Positions 9,039-16,716 of a DNA stretch of 64,000 bases are shown here, piece after piece. A model generated the notes under the pieces. It worked only from the letters and a program-made list of their open reading frames with translations, had not been told where the DNA came from and did no database searches. The DNA comes from Methylomusa anaerophila (lineage in GTDB: Bacteria; Bacillota; Negativicutes; Sporomusales; Sporomusaceae). How positions within the stretch are numbered: the stretch's first letter is position 1; the number at the start of each line of letters is the position of its first letter. The stretch covers positions 1,846,501 through 1,910,500 of the forward strand of contig NZ_AP018449.1 in assembly GCF_003966895.1 (NCBI RefSeq), given 5' to 3'. The translations under genes and the position numbers were made by a program.

Positions 9039-9124
9039 TTATCCCGCAAAATGCGGCATCCCGATTATCGGCATCAAACCCTCATATAAAGCCCTTCTTT
9101 CATGATAATATCGGGATAATATTT
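9039..9124 (+). repeat. Left terminal inverted repeat of the RIT element
   Basis: This matches the reverse complement of 12393-12479 with few mismatches and one indel. Inside it the end motif TTATCCCG (9039-9046) recurs inverted as CGGGATAA (9112-9119), so each terminus carries two opposed copies that could bind recombinase protomers. Confidence 0.88.
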
Positions 9125-10169
9125 AGCGACTCAGTCCGTAAAGCTGCCGGATTAATTCCTCATCATCTTCCCATTCAAGATATGTGGTTTCTCCAGACAC
9201 CAGCGGGTTCAGCTTTGAAGTAACTTTCTGGATGGCCTCTTTCTTCATTTCCGTATCAGCATTCGCATAAATCAAGGTCGATGAAATCTGCGCATGCCCG
9301 AGCCATTCAGCCAGCAATACCATTGGCATACCACTTCTGTACAAGTGCATGCTGCGGCTATGGCGAAACATATGGCAATGAAGCGACTCAGGAACTTCAG
9401 GATTCATATTATGAGCAGCAACACCGTATTTCTTGATGAATCTTTCTGTGTTGTCTGGCGACATTGCAAATCGGCGCCCTTTACGCTCAGTGTAAAAAAG
9501 ATAATCGTCAGAAGTGTGTTCAGGGTGAAAAACTGCAGCATATTTTCTGAAATGATCAACGGTTTTGGGCATTACCGGCACCAAACGCGTTTTTCTGCCT
9601 TTTCCGGTAATGACAACGTAGGGAGATTTCCCTTCGAAATGAATGTCACTTAGCTTGAGATCCAGCAGTTCTTGATTTCGGGCTCCGGTATCATACATCA
9701 GTATCATAAAGAATAGGTTTCGCAACTCTTTCTTCTTTCTGGTATCTGGTTGCTCAAGTATTGTTTTCAACGCAGCTTCACTGAAGAATTTAATGACGGT
9801 AGTCTTTGCTGCCCTCTTTAAAGGGATAGTACACAAATCTTTGACGTATGCCTGAACACCAATATCCCTGGCACCGGCATATTTAACGAATGACCGGATA
9901 CATGCGAGCCGATGATTGCGCGTGGAAACACTGCAATCCCGTTCTTTTTCAAGATACCCTAAATAATTCTCGACAGTCTCCTTGGAAAGGCGCTCAAAGT
10001 TGAGTTTTCCCAGACTGATCCCATTTCTATCGCAAATGTAGCGTAACAACTGGTTAAGGCATTCACGGTACGATTTAACTGTATTGACGCTCACAGCTTT
10101 TTGATCGGGGAGATATACCGTCAAAAAGTCTCTCACCAACTTGAAAAACCGAGTGCTCTTCTCATTCAT
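9123..10169 (-). CDS. Tyrosine recombinase, third gene of the trio
   Basis: This 348-residue phage-integrase-family protein has an N-terminal SAM-like DNA-binding domain (about 10-110) and a catalytic domain. Active-site residues are visible as the Arg of DTGARNQEL, the Lys-bearing beta hairpin (ITGKGRKTRLVPV), HMFRHSRSMH (HxxR), GHAQISSTLIYANA (H and catalytic Tyr). It is last in transcription order and its start overlaps the preceding gene by 8 bases. The stop codon lies at the inner edge of the left terminal repeat. Confidence 0.92.
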   Translation of the reverse strand: MNEKSTRFFKLVRDFLTVYLPDQKAVSVNTVKSYRECLNQLLRYICDRNGISLGKLNFERLSKETVENYLGYLEKERDCSVSTRNHRLACIRSFVKYAGARDIGVQAYVKDLCTIPLKRAAKTTVIKFFSEAALKTILEQPDTRKKKELRNLFFMILMYDTGARNQELLDLKLSDIHFEGKSPYVVITGKGRKTRLVPVMPKTVDHFRKYAAVFHPEHTSDDYLFYTERKGRRFAMSPDNTERFIKKYGVAAHNMNPEVPESLHCHMFRHSRSMHLYRSGMPMVLLAEWLGHAQISSTLIYANADTEMKKEAIQKVTSKLNPLVSGETTYLEWEDDEELIRQLYGLSR

Positions 10170-11112
10170 CTTCGGCCACCTCCGGGATCAAATCCGAAAA
10201 ATGGCTCCAGTCAATAGCCGTTGAACGAATGAGCCTTTCGGGCAAAAGGTGGATGTAATATGCCGTGTCCGAAAAGTGGGTGTGGCCCATGTACGCACTC
10301 AGGTACGGGAGCTTGGCGTAAAGGTTCGCGCCTTCGTCTAGCCATTTCATCATCATTGTCGTAGCGTAGCGATGTCTAAGATCATAAGTAACAGCGCTTG
10401 CTTCATTGCCAGTTCCCCGGGCTTTCCTCCAGATCATTTGAAACTGTCTGGCAAGCCAACGCCGATTCAATGGCGCGCCGTTTGTTGATGGAAAAAAGTA
10501 CATATGGTTGGCGAAAATCTCTGCAACAGTTGATTGATAATTCTTGCACATCTGTAATACATCGTCGGACATGGCGACATAGCGTTCTTTGTGGGATTTA
10601 TTTTTTCGGATTAGCAGTATGCCTTTGTCGAAATCAATATCGCAGCTCTGCAGTTCCCGACCTTCGTTCGGGCGTAGGCCGCAGAAATAGATCAATCTCA
10701 ATAATACAGGAAGAATCAGATGCCGATGCGGAGAACAAAGATTAGGTGGAAGCCCGTCGCATTCCTTGAAAATGCTCAACATCTCTTTATCTGTGAAAAT
10801 ATACGGGGTTCGTGTCTCTTGCCTGGGGAGAAAACTTGATGGGATCACATAACAATCGACTCCGATTGCAGATAGGTACTTAAGCAGCTCCCGAATTGAT
10901 TGAATCCTTCTTCTTGCCCCGGTCTTGGACTCGTTTTCCCGCCGTGAGCACCAGTTAAGAACTACGTCTTCCTTGAGTTCAGACACATTCAACTGCTTTG
11001 ACTCTATGAATCTGCAAAAACGATCTAAATCGTACTCGTAGGAACGTCTGGAATAACCAATGGACTCTTTGTAGAGGAGCATATCCTCAATATATTCGCT
11101 GAGCGTTTTCAT
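10162..11112 (-). CDS. Tyrosine recombinase, second gene of the trio
   Basis: This 316-residue integrase-family protein has an N-terminal core-binding domain (about 1-100), then the catalytic signatures CGLRPNEGREL (Arg), KNKSHKERYVAM, YDLRHRYATTM (HxxR variant with LRH), and GHTHFSDTAYYIHL (H plus Tyr). It overlaps the upstream recombinase by 4 bases (ATGA type) and the downstream one by 8. Such coupling suggests that all three are made together for one reaction. Confidence 0.92.
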   Translation of the reverse strand: MKTLSEYIEDMLLYKESIGYSRRSYEYDLDRFCRFIESKQLNVSELKEDVVLNWCSRRENESKTGARRRIQSIRELLKYLSAIGVDCYVIPSSFLPRQETRTPYIFTDKEMLSIFKECDGLPPNLCSPHRHLILPVLLRLIYFCGLRPNEGRELQSCDIDFDKGILLIRKNKSHKERYVAMSDDVLQMCKNYQSTVAEIFANHMYFFPSTNGAPLNRRWLARQFQMIWRKARGTGNEASAVTYDLRHRYATTMMMKWLDEGANLYAKLPYLSAYMGHTHFSDTAYYIHLLPERLIRSTAIDWSHFSDLIPEVAEDE

Positions 11113-12341
11113 AGTCTGGAGCCCTCCTCAAAAGAGTCAAACCCCAGTGCGCATTCGCGTAAGCCCTCAATATCCAAAGGAATATATGGTCTTGTCGCGC
11201 CGGTGTTTTGATGACCAAGTATCTGTGTGACCGTTGTGATGGGTACCCCTTCCATTGTCATCTGGGTTCCAAGCATCCTTCTGATGCCGTGCATCGTTTT
11301 CCCATCACCAAGCCTATGTGAAACCCCTGCTGCTTTCATACGTCGGCGCAAGACGCACGCTACTGAAACGCCATCTTTAAAGCTTTGAAAAGGTGCAAGG
11401 CTTCTTAAAAATATCTGTGGAGATTCCGATTCCGGACGGCTGTTCAGGATATAGTCTGCCAACGCTGCGCCAACGGCTCTTTGCAGTGGAAGGCTAATTG
11501 GTATCTGGGTTTTTCCTTGGATTATTTGGACCTCGCTTTTACGCCAGTCAATATCCGACAGTTTAATCTTCGCAATGTCCCCAGCACGCATCCCGCTGCT
11601 TGCTGCCAAAAGCAAAATGGCATAATCGCGTTTCCCTATCGCGGTGCTTCGATCAATAGACCTGATGACTAAGTTCAAGTCATCCAGAGGCATGCACGGA
11701 TATATTTTTCTCTCTCTTGCTCTCGGCACCATCAGTAAGCCTGCATACGGAAGTCCTGAATCCCCTGAACTGATGAGATAATGATCCAGTTTACGGAGTG
11801 ATCCGACAACATCGTCCATGCTTTTTGCGCGTGTCTGCGAAATATCGCTCAGAAACATCTGCACATGCTCTGCCTTAATTTGAGAGATATCGCTGATTCC
11901 CAAGCCAGTAAGCGACAGAAGAAAGCGCCTGACTATGGTTTGGTTATTACGGTTTCTGAGTTCTGAGCGACTATCATCAGCGACACCGGCGATAATGCAC
12001 TCAAAGTTCTCCGATAAAGCGAAAGTATCTTTGTAAGCGGGGCCTTTCCAAACGAATCTGCCCGTCTCGCCTACTTCTCGCAGTATCCTGATTCCTCGGG
12101 TGCGGAGATTGAATACATTTCGGGAAATCGCTCCGGCCTGCAAGTTCTCTCGATAGAGTTCCTCAAGTTCGTTTATCAAGTCTTCACTGTAAAATTCTTC
12201 TTGCTTTACCTTGAAGAAAGCAGAGATTGGCTTAAAACTACGTGATGCAATCACTTCAAGTGAAGATGGGGCTAATCCTACTTCTTTTTCCAAAATCATT
12301 AATGCTTGTTGGATGATTCCAAAAATCGTACTATCTTTCAT
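11109..12341 (-). CDS. Tyrosine recombinase, first gene of the trio
   Basis: This 410-residue protein is the longest of the trio. The N-terminal 200 residues hold SAM-like DNA-binding helices. The catalytic part shows SSGMRAGDIAKIKLSDID (Arg), QGKTQIPISLPL, HGIRRMLGTQM (HxxR), and GHQNTGATRPYIPLD (H and Tyr). It is first in the operon; its start lies about 50 bases inside the right terminal repeat, so the promoter probably sits in or next to that repeat. Confidence 0.92.
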   Translation of the reverse strand: MKDSTIFGIIQQALMILEKEVGLAPSSLEVIASRSFKPISAFFKVKQEEFYSEDLINELEELYRENLQAGAISRNVFNLRTRGIRILREVGETGRFVWKGPAYKDTFALSENFECIIAGVADDSRSELRNRNNQTIVRRFLLSLTGLGISDISQIKAEHVQMFLSDISQTRAKSMDDVVGSLRKLDHYLISSGDSGLPYAGLLMVPRARERKIYPCMPLDDLNLVIRSIDRSTAIGKRDYAILLLAASSGMRAGDIAKIKLSDIDWRKSEVQIIQGKTQIPISLPLQRAVGAALADYILNSRPESESPQIFLRSLAPFQSFKDGVSVACVLRRRMKAAGVSHRLGDGKTMHGIRRMLGTQMTMEGVPITTVTQILGHQNTGATRPYIPLDIEGLRECALGFDSFEEGSRL

Positions 12342-12392
12342 GTAAACCTCCTATTGAATTTGATAAATTCAATATACAGCATACTGAAAGAA

Positions 12393-12479
12393 AAATATTA
12401 TCCCGATATTTTTACGGAAGAAGGGCTTTATTATGAGGGTTTCAGATCAATAATCGGGATGCACGATTTTGCGGGATAA
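12393..12479 (-). repeat. Right terminal inverted repeat of the RIT element
   Basis: This is the inverted partner of 9039-9124, ending in GCGGGATAA. It is followed by the 6-bp direct repeat GTTCTG and the rest of the group II intron. It precedes the first recombinase gene and may carry its promoter. Confidence 0.88.
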
Positions 12480-12485
12480 GTTCTG
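12480..12485 (+). repeat. Right 6-bp direct repeat flanking the recombinase element
   Basis: This is the second copy of GTTCTG, abutting the right terminus of the element. Intron domain VI (TGAGGGGGGCC to CTACTCGAC) follows directly. Confidence 0.75.
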
Positions 12486-12521
12486 TGAGGGGGGCCGTCG
12501 TGAGATAGGCCTCTACTCGAC

Positions 12522-12854
12522 GTTGACACTATAATCTGTTGTTTATACTACAATGAACCTCATTTGATGTAATTGACTCATTATAATTACCCCTAATATT
12601 TCACTCCTCGTTTCGGCATGAACAACTGCGTCTCCTTTTTGATATTTCATTATGATTTACATGCAAACTGAGATCCCTCCCCCCTTCCTTAAAATTCAAA
12701 AAATGCTCTAGCAGTAATGCAGCAACGCTAATTAAGCTTCTCCGGGTATTCTCAATCCTTCGGTTGGTAGCTTTATGCGATAATAGTTTACCAAATATTG
12801 GTTTAGTGATAATATAAAGTAAAATAGCATTCCGATATTACTGGGGGTATGTGT
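12522..12854. other. Intergenic region after the intron
   Basis: These are about 330 AT-rich bases: the 3' exon flank of the intron and then the upstream region of the DJ-1 gene. TTGACA occurs at 12523-12528 but has no well-spaced -10 partner. No gene is supported here. Confidence 0.35.
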
Positions 12855-13436
12855 ATGAAAAAAATTTTGTTATTATTGTCTGACGGCTTTGAGGCCTACG
12901 AAGCAAGTGTTTTTACCGATGTGTTCGAGTGGAATATGACAGAAGGTGACGGATCAACCAAATTGGTGACTTGCGGCATTCGCAAGAAATTAACTTGCAC
13001 TGGTCATTTAACCGTTATTCCTGAATTACTGACCTCGGAAGTCAATATAACTGAGTTCGATGCTTTGGCTATTCCGGGAGGATTTGAATCCGCCGGGTTT
13101 TATGAAGATGCCTATAGTGAGGATTTTTTGTCTATAATTCGAAAATTTGACCGGGTGGGGAAAATTATTGCTGCAATTTGCGTTGGCTCCTTACCACTAG
13201 GGAAAAGCGGGGTTTTATGCGGGCGTCAAGGAACAACTTATCATCTAAACAATGGCCACCGCCAACAGCAATTAGCTGCTTTTGGTGTTAATGTTGTTAA
13301 CCAACCAATAGTAGTTGATGGTAACATCATAACTTCTTCCTCGCCAGCAACCGCCTTGGATGTAGCCTTTAAGTTGTTGGAGATGCTCACATCGGTAGAA
13401 AACTGTCGTCATATCAAATACTTAATGGGCTTTTAG
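12855..13436 (+). CDS. DJ-1/PfpI family protein
   Basis: This is a 193-residue glutamine-amidotransferase-like protein of the DJ-1/PfpI superfamily. The N-terminal strand-turn MKKILLLLSDGFEAYEA holds the conserved acidic residue, FDALAIPGGFES is the family core strand, and AAICVGSLPL is the nucleophile elbow with its Cys. Relatives act as chaperones, deglycases or ThiJ-like proteins; which one applies here cannot be decided. The second ATG (12855) is chosen because GGGGG lies 7 bases upstream. It is monocistronic. Confidence 0.88.
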   Translation: MKKILLLLSDGFEAYEASVFTDVFEWNMTEGDGSTKLVTCGIRKKLTCTGHLTVIPELLTSEVNITEFDALAIPGGFESAGFYEDAYSEDFLSIIRKFDRVGKIIAAICVGSLPLGKSGVLCGRQGTTYHLNNGHRQQQLAAFGVNVVNQPIVVDGNIITSSSPATALDVAFKLLEMLTSVENCRHIKYLMGF

Positions 13437-13500
13437 AGTAAAAAATCCGCATCCTTGTTAATGACAATTAAAGAAACGTTAAAAAAGGAAAAGGCCTTAA

Positions 13501-14166
13501 TCATCGGCCCTCTTTCCGGCTGTCGCGCCGGGGGGTGTACAAAGCCAGCAAGTCCGGCGGCTCGGCTGACTTGAAGTCGTAAGCGGGAGCATACTCCCGG
13601 CACTTTTCAACTGCTGCTTGCAAGTCGTAATACACTTCCCATTTGGCTTTTACCAGCTCCTTGCCGGTCAAACGGAGCAGATAGGCGGGGTGGTAAGTGG
13701 CAATGGCAGGAATATCATACTTGGTGGTGAACCATTGGCCCCGGTCTTTGGTTATCCGTTTATCCGGCCCGTATAAATATTTCAGGGCGACACTGCCCAA
13801 GGCGATGATGATTTTCGGGCGGACGAAAGCCATTTCCGCGTCCAGCCAGTGACCGGCACAGAAGACTCCTTCCTCGACAGTTGGCGTCCGATTGTTTTTC
13901 GGCCGGCATTTTATTACATTGGTGGTATAAACGCGGTCACGGGTAATCCCTACGCTGGCCAGCGCCTTATCCAGCAGCTGGCCGGAAGGGCCTACCAGCG
14001 GCACACCGTATTCATCCTCCACTCCGCCCGGTCCTTCACCGACGATGGCCAGGGGGCTGTCCGGCGAACCGTTGTAGGAAGTCGGGCCGATGGCGTCTTG
14101 GCGTAAATGGCAGAGGGTGCAATTTAACATACAGGACTCTAATTCCTGATGATTGGCGAAAGGCAT
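13501..14166 (-). CDS. Uracil-DNA glycosylase, family 4/5 (Fe-S type)
   Basis: This base-excision repair enzyme removes uracil from DNA. Motifs visible are the N-terminal CMLNCTLC (cluster cysteines), VGEGPGGVEDEYGVPLVGPS (uracil pocket, GEGPG), TNVIKCRPKNNRTP, ALGSVALKYL, and the second catalytic motif YHPAYLLR. These fit the 4Fe-4S family 4 enzymes. The start at 14166 is used because the upstream in-frame ATG overlaps the ribosome site GAGGTGG. The C-terminal tail of about 25 residues is charged and probably disordered. Confidence 0.9.
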   Translation of the reverse strand: MPFANHQELESCMLNCTLCHLRQDAIGPTSYNGSPDSPLAIVGEGPGGVEDEYGVPLVGPSGQLLDKALASVGITRDRVYTTNVIKCRPKNNRTPTVEEGVFCAGHWLDAEMAFVRPKIIIALGSVALKYLYGPDKRITKDRGQWFTTKYDIPAIATYHPAYLLRLTGKELVKAKWEVYYDLQAAVEKCREYAPAYDFKSAEPPDLLALYTPRRDSRKEGR

Positions 14167-14324
14167 AATCCACCTCAAATAACAAGCTTACAGCATGATT
14201 TTATCCGTTGTCCAACGTTATTCGTTGTTCAACGGATTTTTCCTGCCCATTTACGGTTGATATCACGGATCCGCGAAAAAATAAGTTCCGCCGCTGCTGT
14301 GTCACGCACCTACCGGCGAAACTT

Positions 14325-15212
14325 TTATTCTTTTAATGTCGCCAGGGTTACGCCGATAAACGCCTTCAGAGCAGGGGAAAGCCATTTGTCCTTATGGTAT
14401 AATAGCTGGGCTTTAATAGCAAAAGGCGGTCCGGCCCAGTGTAGTTCGATCAATTGACTGGTCATAAGTTCCTGTTGAACTACCACATGTGGCAAAAACC
14501 CGATTCCCCATCCGTCACAGACGAATTTTTTAATAACCTCATTACTGCTGACTCCCATTATGGAAGAGGGCTTTGCGCCTGCTTGCGTGAGAATACTTTC
14601 AAAAATTCGTCGATAACTGCACCCTTCTGCGGTCAGGACGAGCGGCTCGCCGTTTATGTCATGGGGGATGACTTGCTGTTTTTTCGCCAAGGGATGATTT
14701 GGTGCGGCTATTACGGACATAGGTTCTTCAAAAAGCATATGGGTAATAAGATCATTTTCTTTGCAAGGCACGTCAAGAAAGAAGGCAATGTCGATGGTGT
14801 TTTTCCGAAGATGCGTCCGGTAGTCACTGACGGTGTCAAAGCGAATATTGATTTCCACTTCGGGATAACGGGAGCGGAATATGTTAAAAACTTCCGGCAG
14901 ACGGTGGACGCAAAGAGATTCCGCCGTTCCAATAGTTAGTGAGCCTTTGGGGACTAGCGAACTGGAAAGCTGGTCTTTGGCCTCGTCGGATAATTTAAGA
15001 ATCTGAGTGGCATAGGTGTAGAGGTGTTCGCCCTCTTTCGTCAGCTTTATTTGCTTGCCCAAACGCTCAAACAGCATTATACCTAACTCTTCTTCCAGCG
15101 CCTGGATCTGACTGGTAACAGTGGACTGGGCGTAGCCGAGGGAATCTGCTGCCTTTGTGAAGCTTAAAGTTTTTGCTATGGTAACGAAAGTTTTTAATAG
15201 CCGGAATTCCAT
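14325..15212 (-). CDS. LysR-family transcriptional regulator
   Basis: This 295-residue regulator has an N-terminal winged helix-turn-helix (MEFRLLKTFVTIAKTLSFTK, then AADSLGYAQSTVTSQIQALE) and a periplasmic-binding-like effector domain (about 90-290). It is divergent from the QueG-like/cupin pair at 15352, with a 139-bp intergenic region, so by the usual LysR arrangement it may control those genes. The effector is unknown. Confidence 0.92.
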   Translation of the reverse strand: MEFRLLKTFVTIAKTLSFTKAADSLGYAQSTVTSQIQALEEELGIMLFERLGKQIKLTKEGEHLYTYATQILKLSDEAKDQLSSSLVPKGSLTIGTAESLCVHRLPEVFNIFRSRYPEVEINIRFDTVSDYRTHLRKNTIDIAFFLDVPCKENDLITHMLFEEPMSVIAAPNHPLAKKQQVIPHDINGEPLVLTAEGCSYRRIFESILTQAGAKPSSIMGVSSNEVIKKFVCDGWGIGFLPHVVVQQELMTSQLIELHWAGPPFAIKAQLLYHKDKWLSPALKAFIGVTLATLKE

Positions 15213-15351
15213 AGCTATTCACCACCCATCGATTTACGTGAACTACTTTATCGCTACTATCAATTTTACCTATTAATAATACTATGATAATATAATTTTA
15301 AAAAGAGGTCCAGCAATAAAAATGTGCGGCCTCAATCAGGAGGGTTAAGGG

Positions 15352-16056
15352 ATGAAAGACATTAGTTCAGACGAAATAAAGTGCCGGACCAAAAACCTTG
15401 GGGCGGATCTATGCGGGATAGCTTCTGTAGAGCGCTTTGCCGACGCGCCTTCAGGGTTTCACCCAACGGATGTCGTTGCCGGATGCAAAAGCGTGATCGT
15501 AATAACCGCGCGTTTTCCTGTCAGTACTCTCTCAGCTTCATCCCAGGCGGCATATACCTTTGTCCGCAATAGGATGGTCGATAAGGTGGATTCCATTACC
15601 TTTCAAGTCGCAGCAGAGTTGGAAAGCCTGGGAAGCTGTGCAGTTCCGGTTCCGTCAGCTGATCCTTATGATTATTGGGATGACAGCAGGCGGCACGGAC
15701 AAGGCATAATATCGTTAAAGCATGCTGCCGTGCGGGCAGGATTAGGTCGCATGGGGAAAAATACGCTTTTAGTTAACGATGAATTAGGCAATATGCTTTG
15801 GTTAGGAGCTATTCTTATTGACAAAGACATTGAACCCGATCCCATTGCTGACTATCAAACCTGTATGCCGGACTGCCGGATCTGCTTGGACTCTTGTCCG
15901 GCTAAGGCTTTGGACGGAACTACGATTGAGCAGGGGAAATGCCGTGGTGTGTCAGCAAAATATACGGAAGGCGGAGGCGGGGTCTATGCATGTAACCTGT
16001 GCCGAAAGGTTTGCCCGCAACATAGCGGATTAAAGAAAGATGCTATGGAGGGTTGA
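15352..16056 (+). CDS. Epoxyqueuosine reductase-like Fe-S protein
   Basis: This 234-residue protein resembles a short QueG. The N-terminal part contains GADLCGIASVERF and the GLGRMGKNTLLVNDELGNMLWL segment, as in the corrinoid-binding part of QueG. The C-terminus holds ferredoxin-like cysteines in CRICLDSCPAKAL and CNLCRKVCP, enough for two 4Fe-4S clusters. It is much shorter than true QueG (about 340-380 aa), so it is probably a paralogue of unknown substrate. AGGAGGG precedes the ATG. It forms an operon with the cupin gene. Confidence 0.8.
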   Translation: MKDISSDEIKCRTKNLGADLCGIASVERFADAPSGFHPTDVVAGCKSVIVITARFPVSTLSASSQAAYTFVRNRMVDKVDSITFQVAAELESLGSCAVPVPSADPYDYWDDSRRHGQGIISLKHAAVRAGLGRMGKNTLLVNDELGNMLWLGAILIDKDIEPDPIADYQTCMPDCRICLDSCPAKALDGTTIEQGKCRGVSAKYTEGGGGVYACNLCRKVCPQHSGLKKDAMEG

Positions 16057-16059
16057 AGT

Positions 16060-16425
16060 ATGAGTATCGCGGTAATAAATCTTGCAGAAAAATTCGGCAA
16101 GATTAAGGAACTTCATTCTTATAAACTAGTTGCACGGATGAATGATTATCATTTTAAACTTGTTAAAATGAAAAGGGAGTTTATTTGGCATAGTCACCCC
16201 GAAACAGATGAAGTTTTTATGATTATTGACGGCAATATGCAGATTGCTTTGAGAGAGGAGACACTTTATTTAAAAAGAGGAGAAATGGTGGTAATTCCCA
16301 AAGGTATTGAGCATAAACCATCCAGTAGTGAAGAATGCAAAATATTATTAATTGAGCCAGTTGGAACAATTAATACCGGAAGTGCCGGAGGGGATTTGAC
16401 TGATACAGAAATTGAATGGATATAA
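16060..16425 (+). CDS. Cupin-domain protein
   Basis: This 121-residue single-domain cupin begins three bases after the upstream stop, with GGAGG inside the upstream gene's end. The first cupin motif reads FIWHSHPETDEVFMIIDG (metal-binding His-His-Glu) and the second GEMVVIPKGIEHKPSS (His). It is probably a small metal-binding enzyme or sensor. It shares an operon with the QueG-like protein and ends at a strong terminator. Confidence 0.88.
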   Translation: MSIAVINLAEKFGKIKELHSYKLVARMNDYHFKLVKMKREFIWHSHPETDEVFMIIDGNMQIALREETLYLKRGEMVVIPKGIEHKPSSSEECKILLIEPVGTINTGSAGGDLTDTEIEWI

Positions 16426-16430
16426 AAAAA

Positions 16431-16478
16431 ACCTGCCCCTGAATAGTTAGCAATGACTATTCAGGGGCAGGTTTTTTT
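16431..16478 (+). terminator. Rho-independent terminator after the cupin gene
   Basis: A 17-bp perfect stem (16431-16447 with 16456-16472) with an 8-base loop is followed by a run of eight T on the plus strand and preceded by A-run bases, so it may act in both directions. Confidence 0.95.
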
Positions 16479-16591
16479 TGCGAGGATATTTTTGCTGATA
16501 ATAATATTTAGCTATAGAGAGGAATTATGGGTTGCGCGCAGAATATATTTGAGTAGAATAGGGGAAATGCGTCGGTCTGGTAAGTGAACTC

Positions 16592-16683
16592 GTTTAGCTT
16601 CTGCTAAACTTCGGGGCTTCGGTGGGGGACTCTACCCCCACCGAAGTTTGGAAGTGGTAACACCCACTTATAGAAGTGGGTGT
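16592..16683 (+). repeat. Three consecutive hairpins, possible IS200/IS605-type end remnant
   Basis: Perfect stems lie at 16592-16598/16603-16609 (7 bp), 16617-16628/16635-16646 (12 bp, GC-rich) and 16660-16669/16674-16683 (10 bp, loop ATAG). The last resembles the right-end hairpins of IS200/IS605 elements and their RNA guides, but no tnpA or tnpB is present. It ends about 30 bases before the korA start. Confidence 0.45.
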
Positions 16684-16716
16684 CTTCGAAATTGGATAAA
16701 GCATGGGGGGGTTACC

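Larger units (their letters stand above)
9039..12479 (-). mobile_element. RIT-type element: three tyrosine recombinases between long inverted repeats
   Basis: The element is 3441 bp and starts TTATCCCGCAAAAT and ends ATTTTGCGGGATAA. The termini are imperfect inverted repeats of about 86 bp (9039-9124 and 12393-12479). It contains only three minus-strand, mutually overlapping genes, each a different tyrosine recombinase, the arrangement described for recombinases-in-trio (RIT) elements. No cargo gene is present. The flanks are a 6-bp direct repeat. Tn554-like elements were considered, but their TnpC is not a tyrosine recombinase. Confidence 0.88.
7561..12521 (+). mobile_element. Group II intron (degenerate), split by a nested element
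   Basis: The 5' end is the canonical GTGCG at 7561. About 480 bases of structured RNA domains follow, then an intron-encoded reverse transcriptase in domain IV (8046-8980), a 34-nt domain V (9004-9037), and the 3' domain VI ending CTACTCGAC near 12521. Domain VI is separated from domain V by the recombinase element at 9039-12479. Without that insertion the intron would be about 1.5 kb, shortened by a deletion inside its ORF. The 5' exon ends GGGACGGTTCT. Splicing and mobility are unlikely in the present state. Confidence 0.88.

Noticed and set aside
9039..12479. Tn554-like transposon
   Set aside because: All three genes carry tyrosine-recombinase active sites, whereas Tn554 TnpC does not; the trio fits RIT elements better.
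12523..12554. Promoter with TTGACA just after the intron 3' end
   Set aside because: The best -10-like hexamers lie 15 or 20 bases away, outside good spacing.
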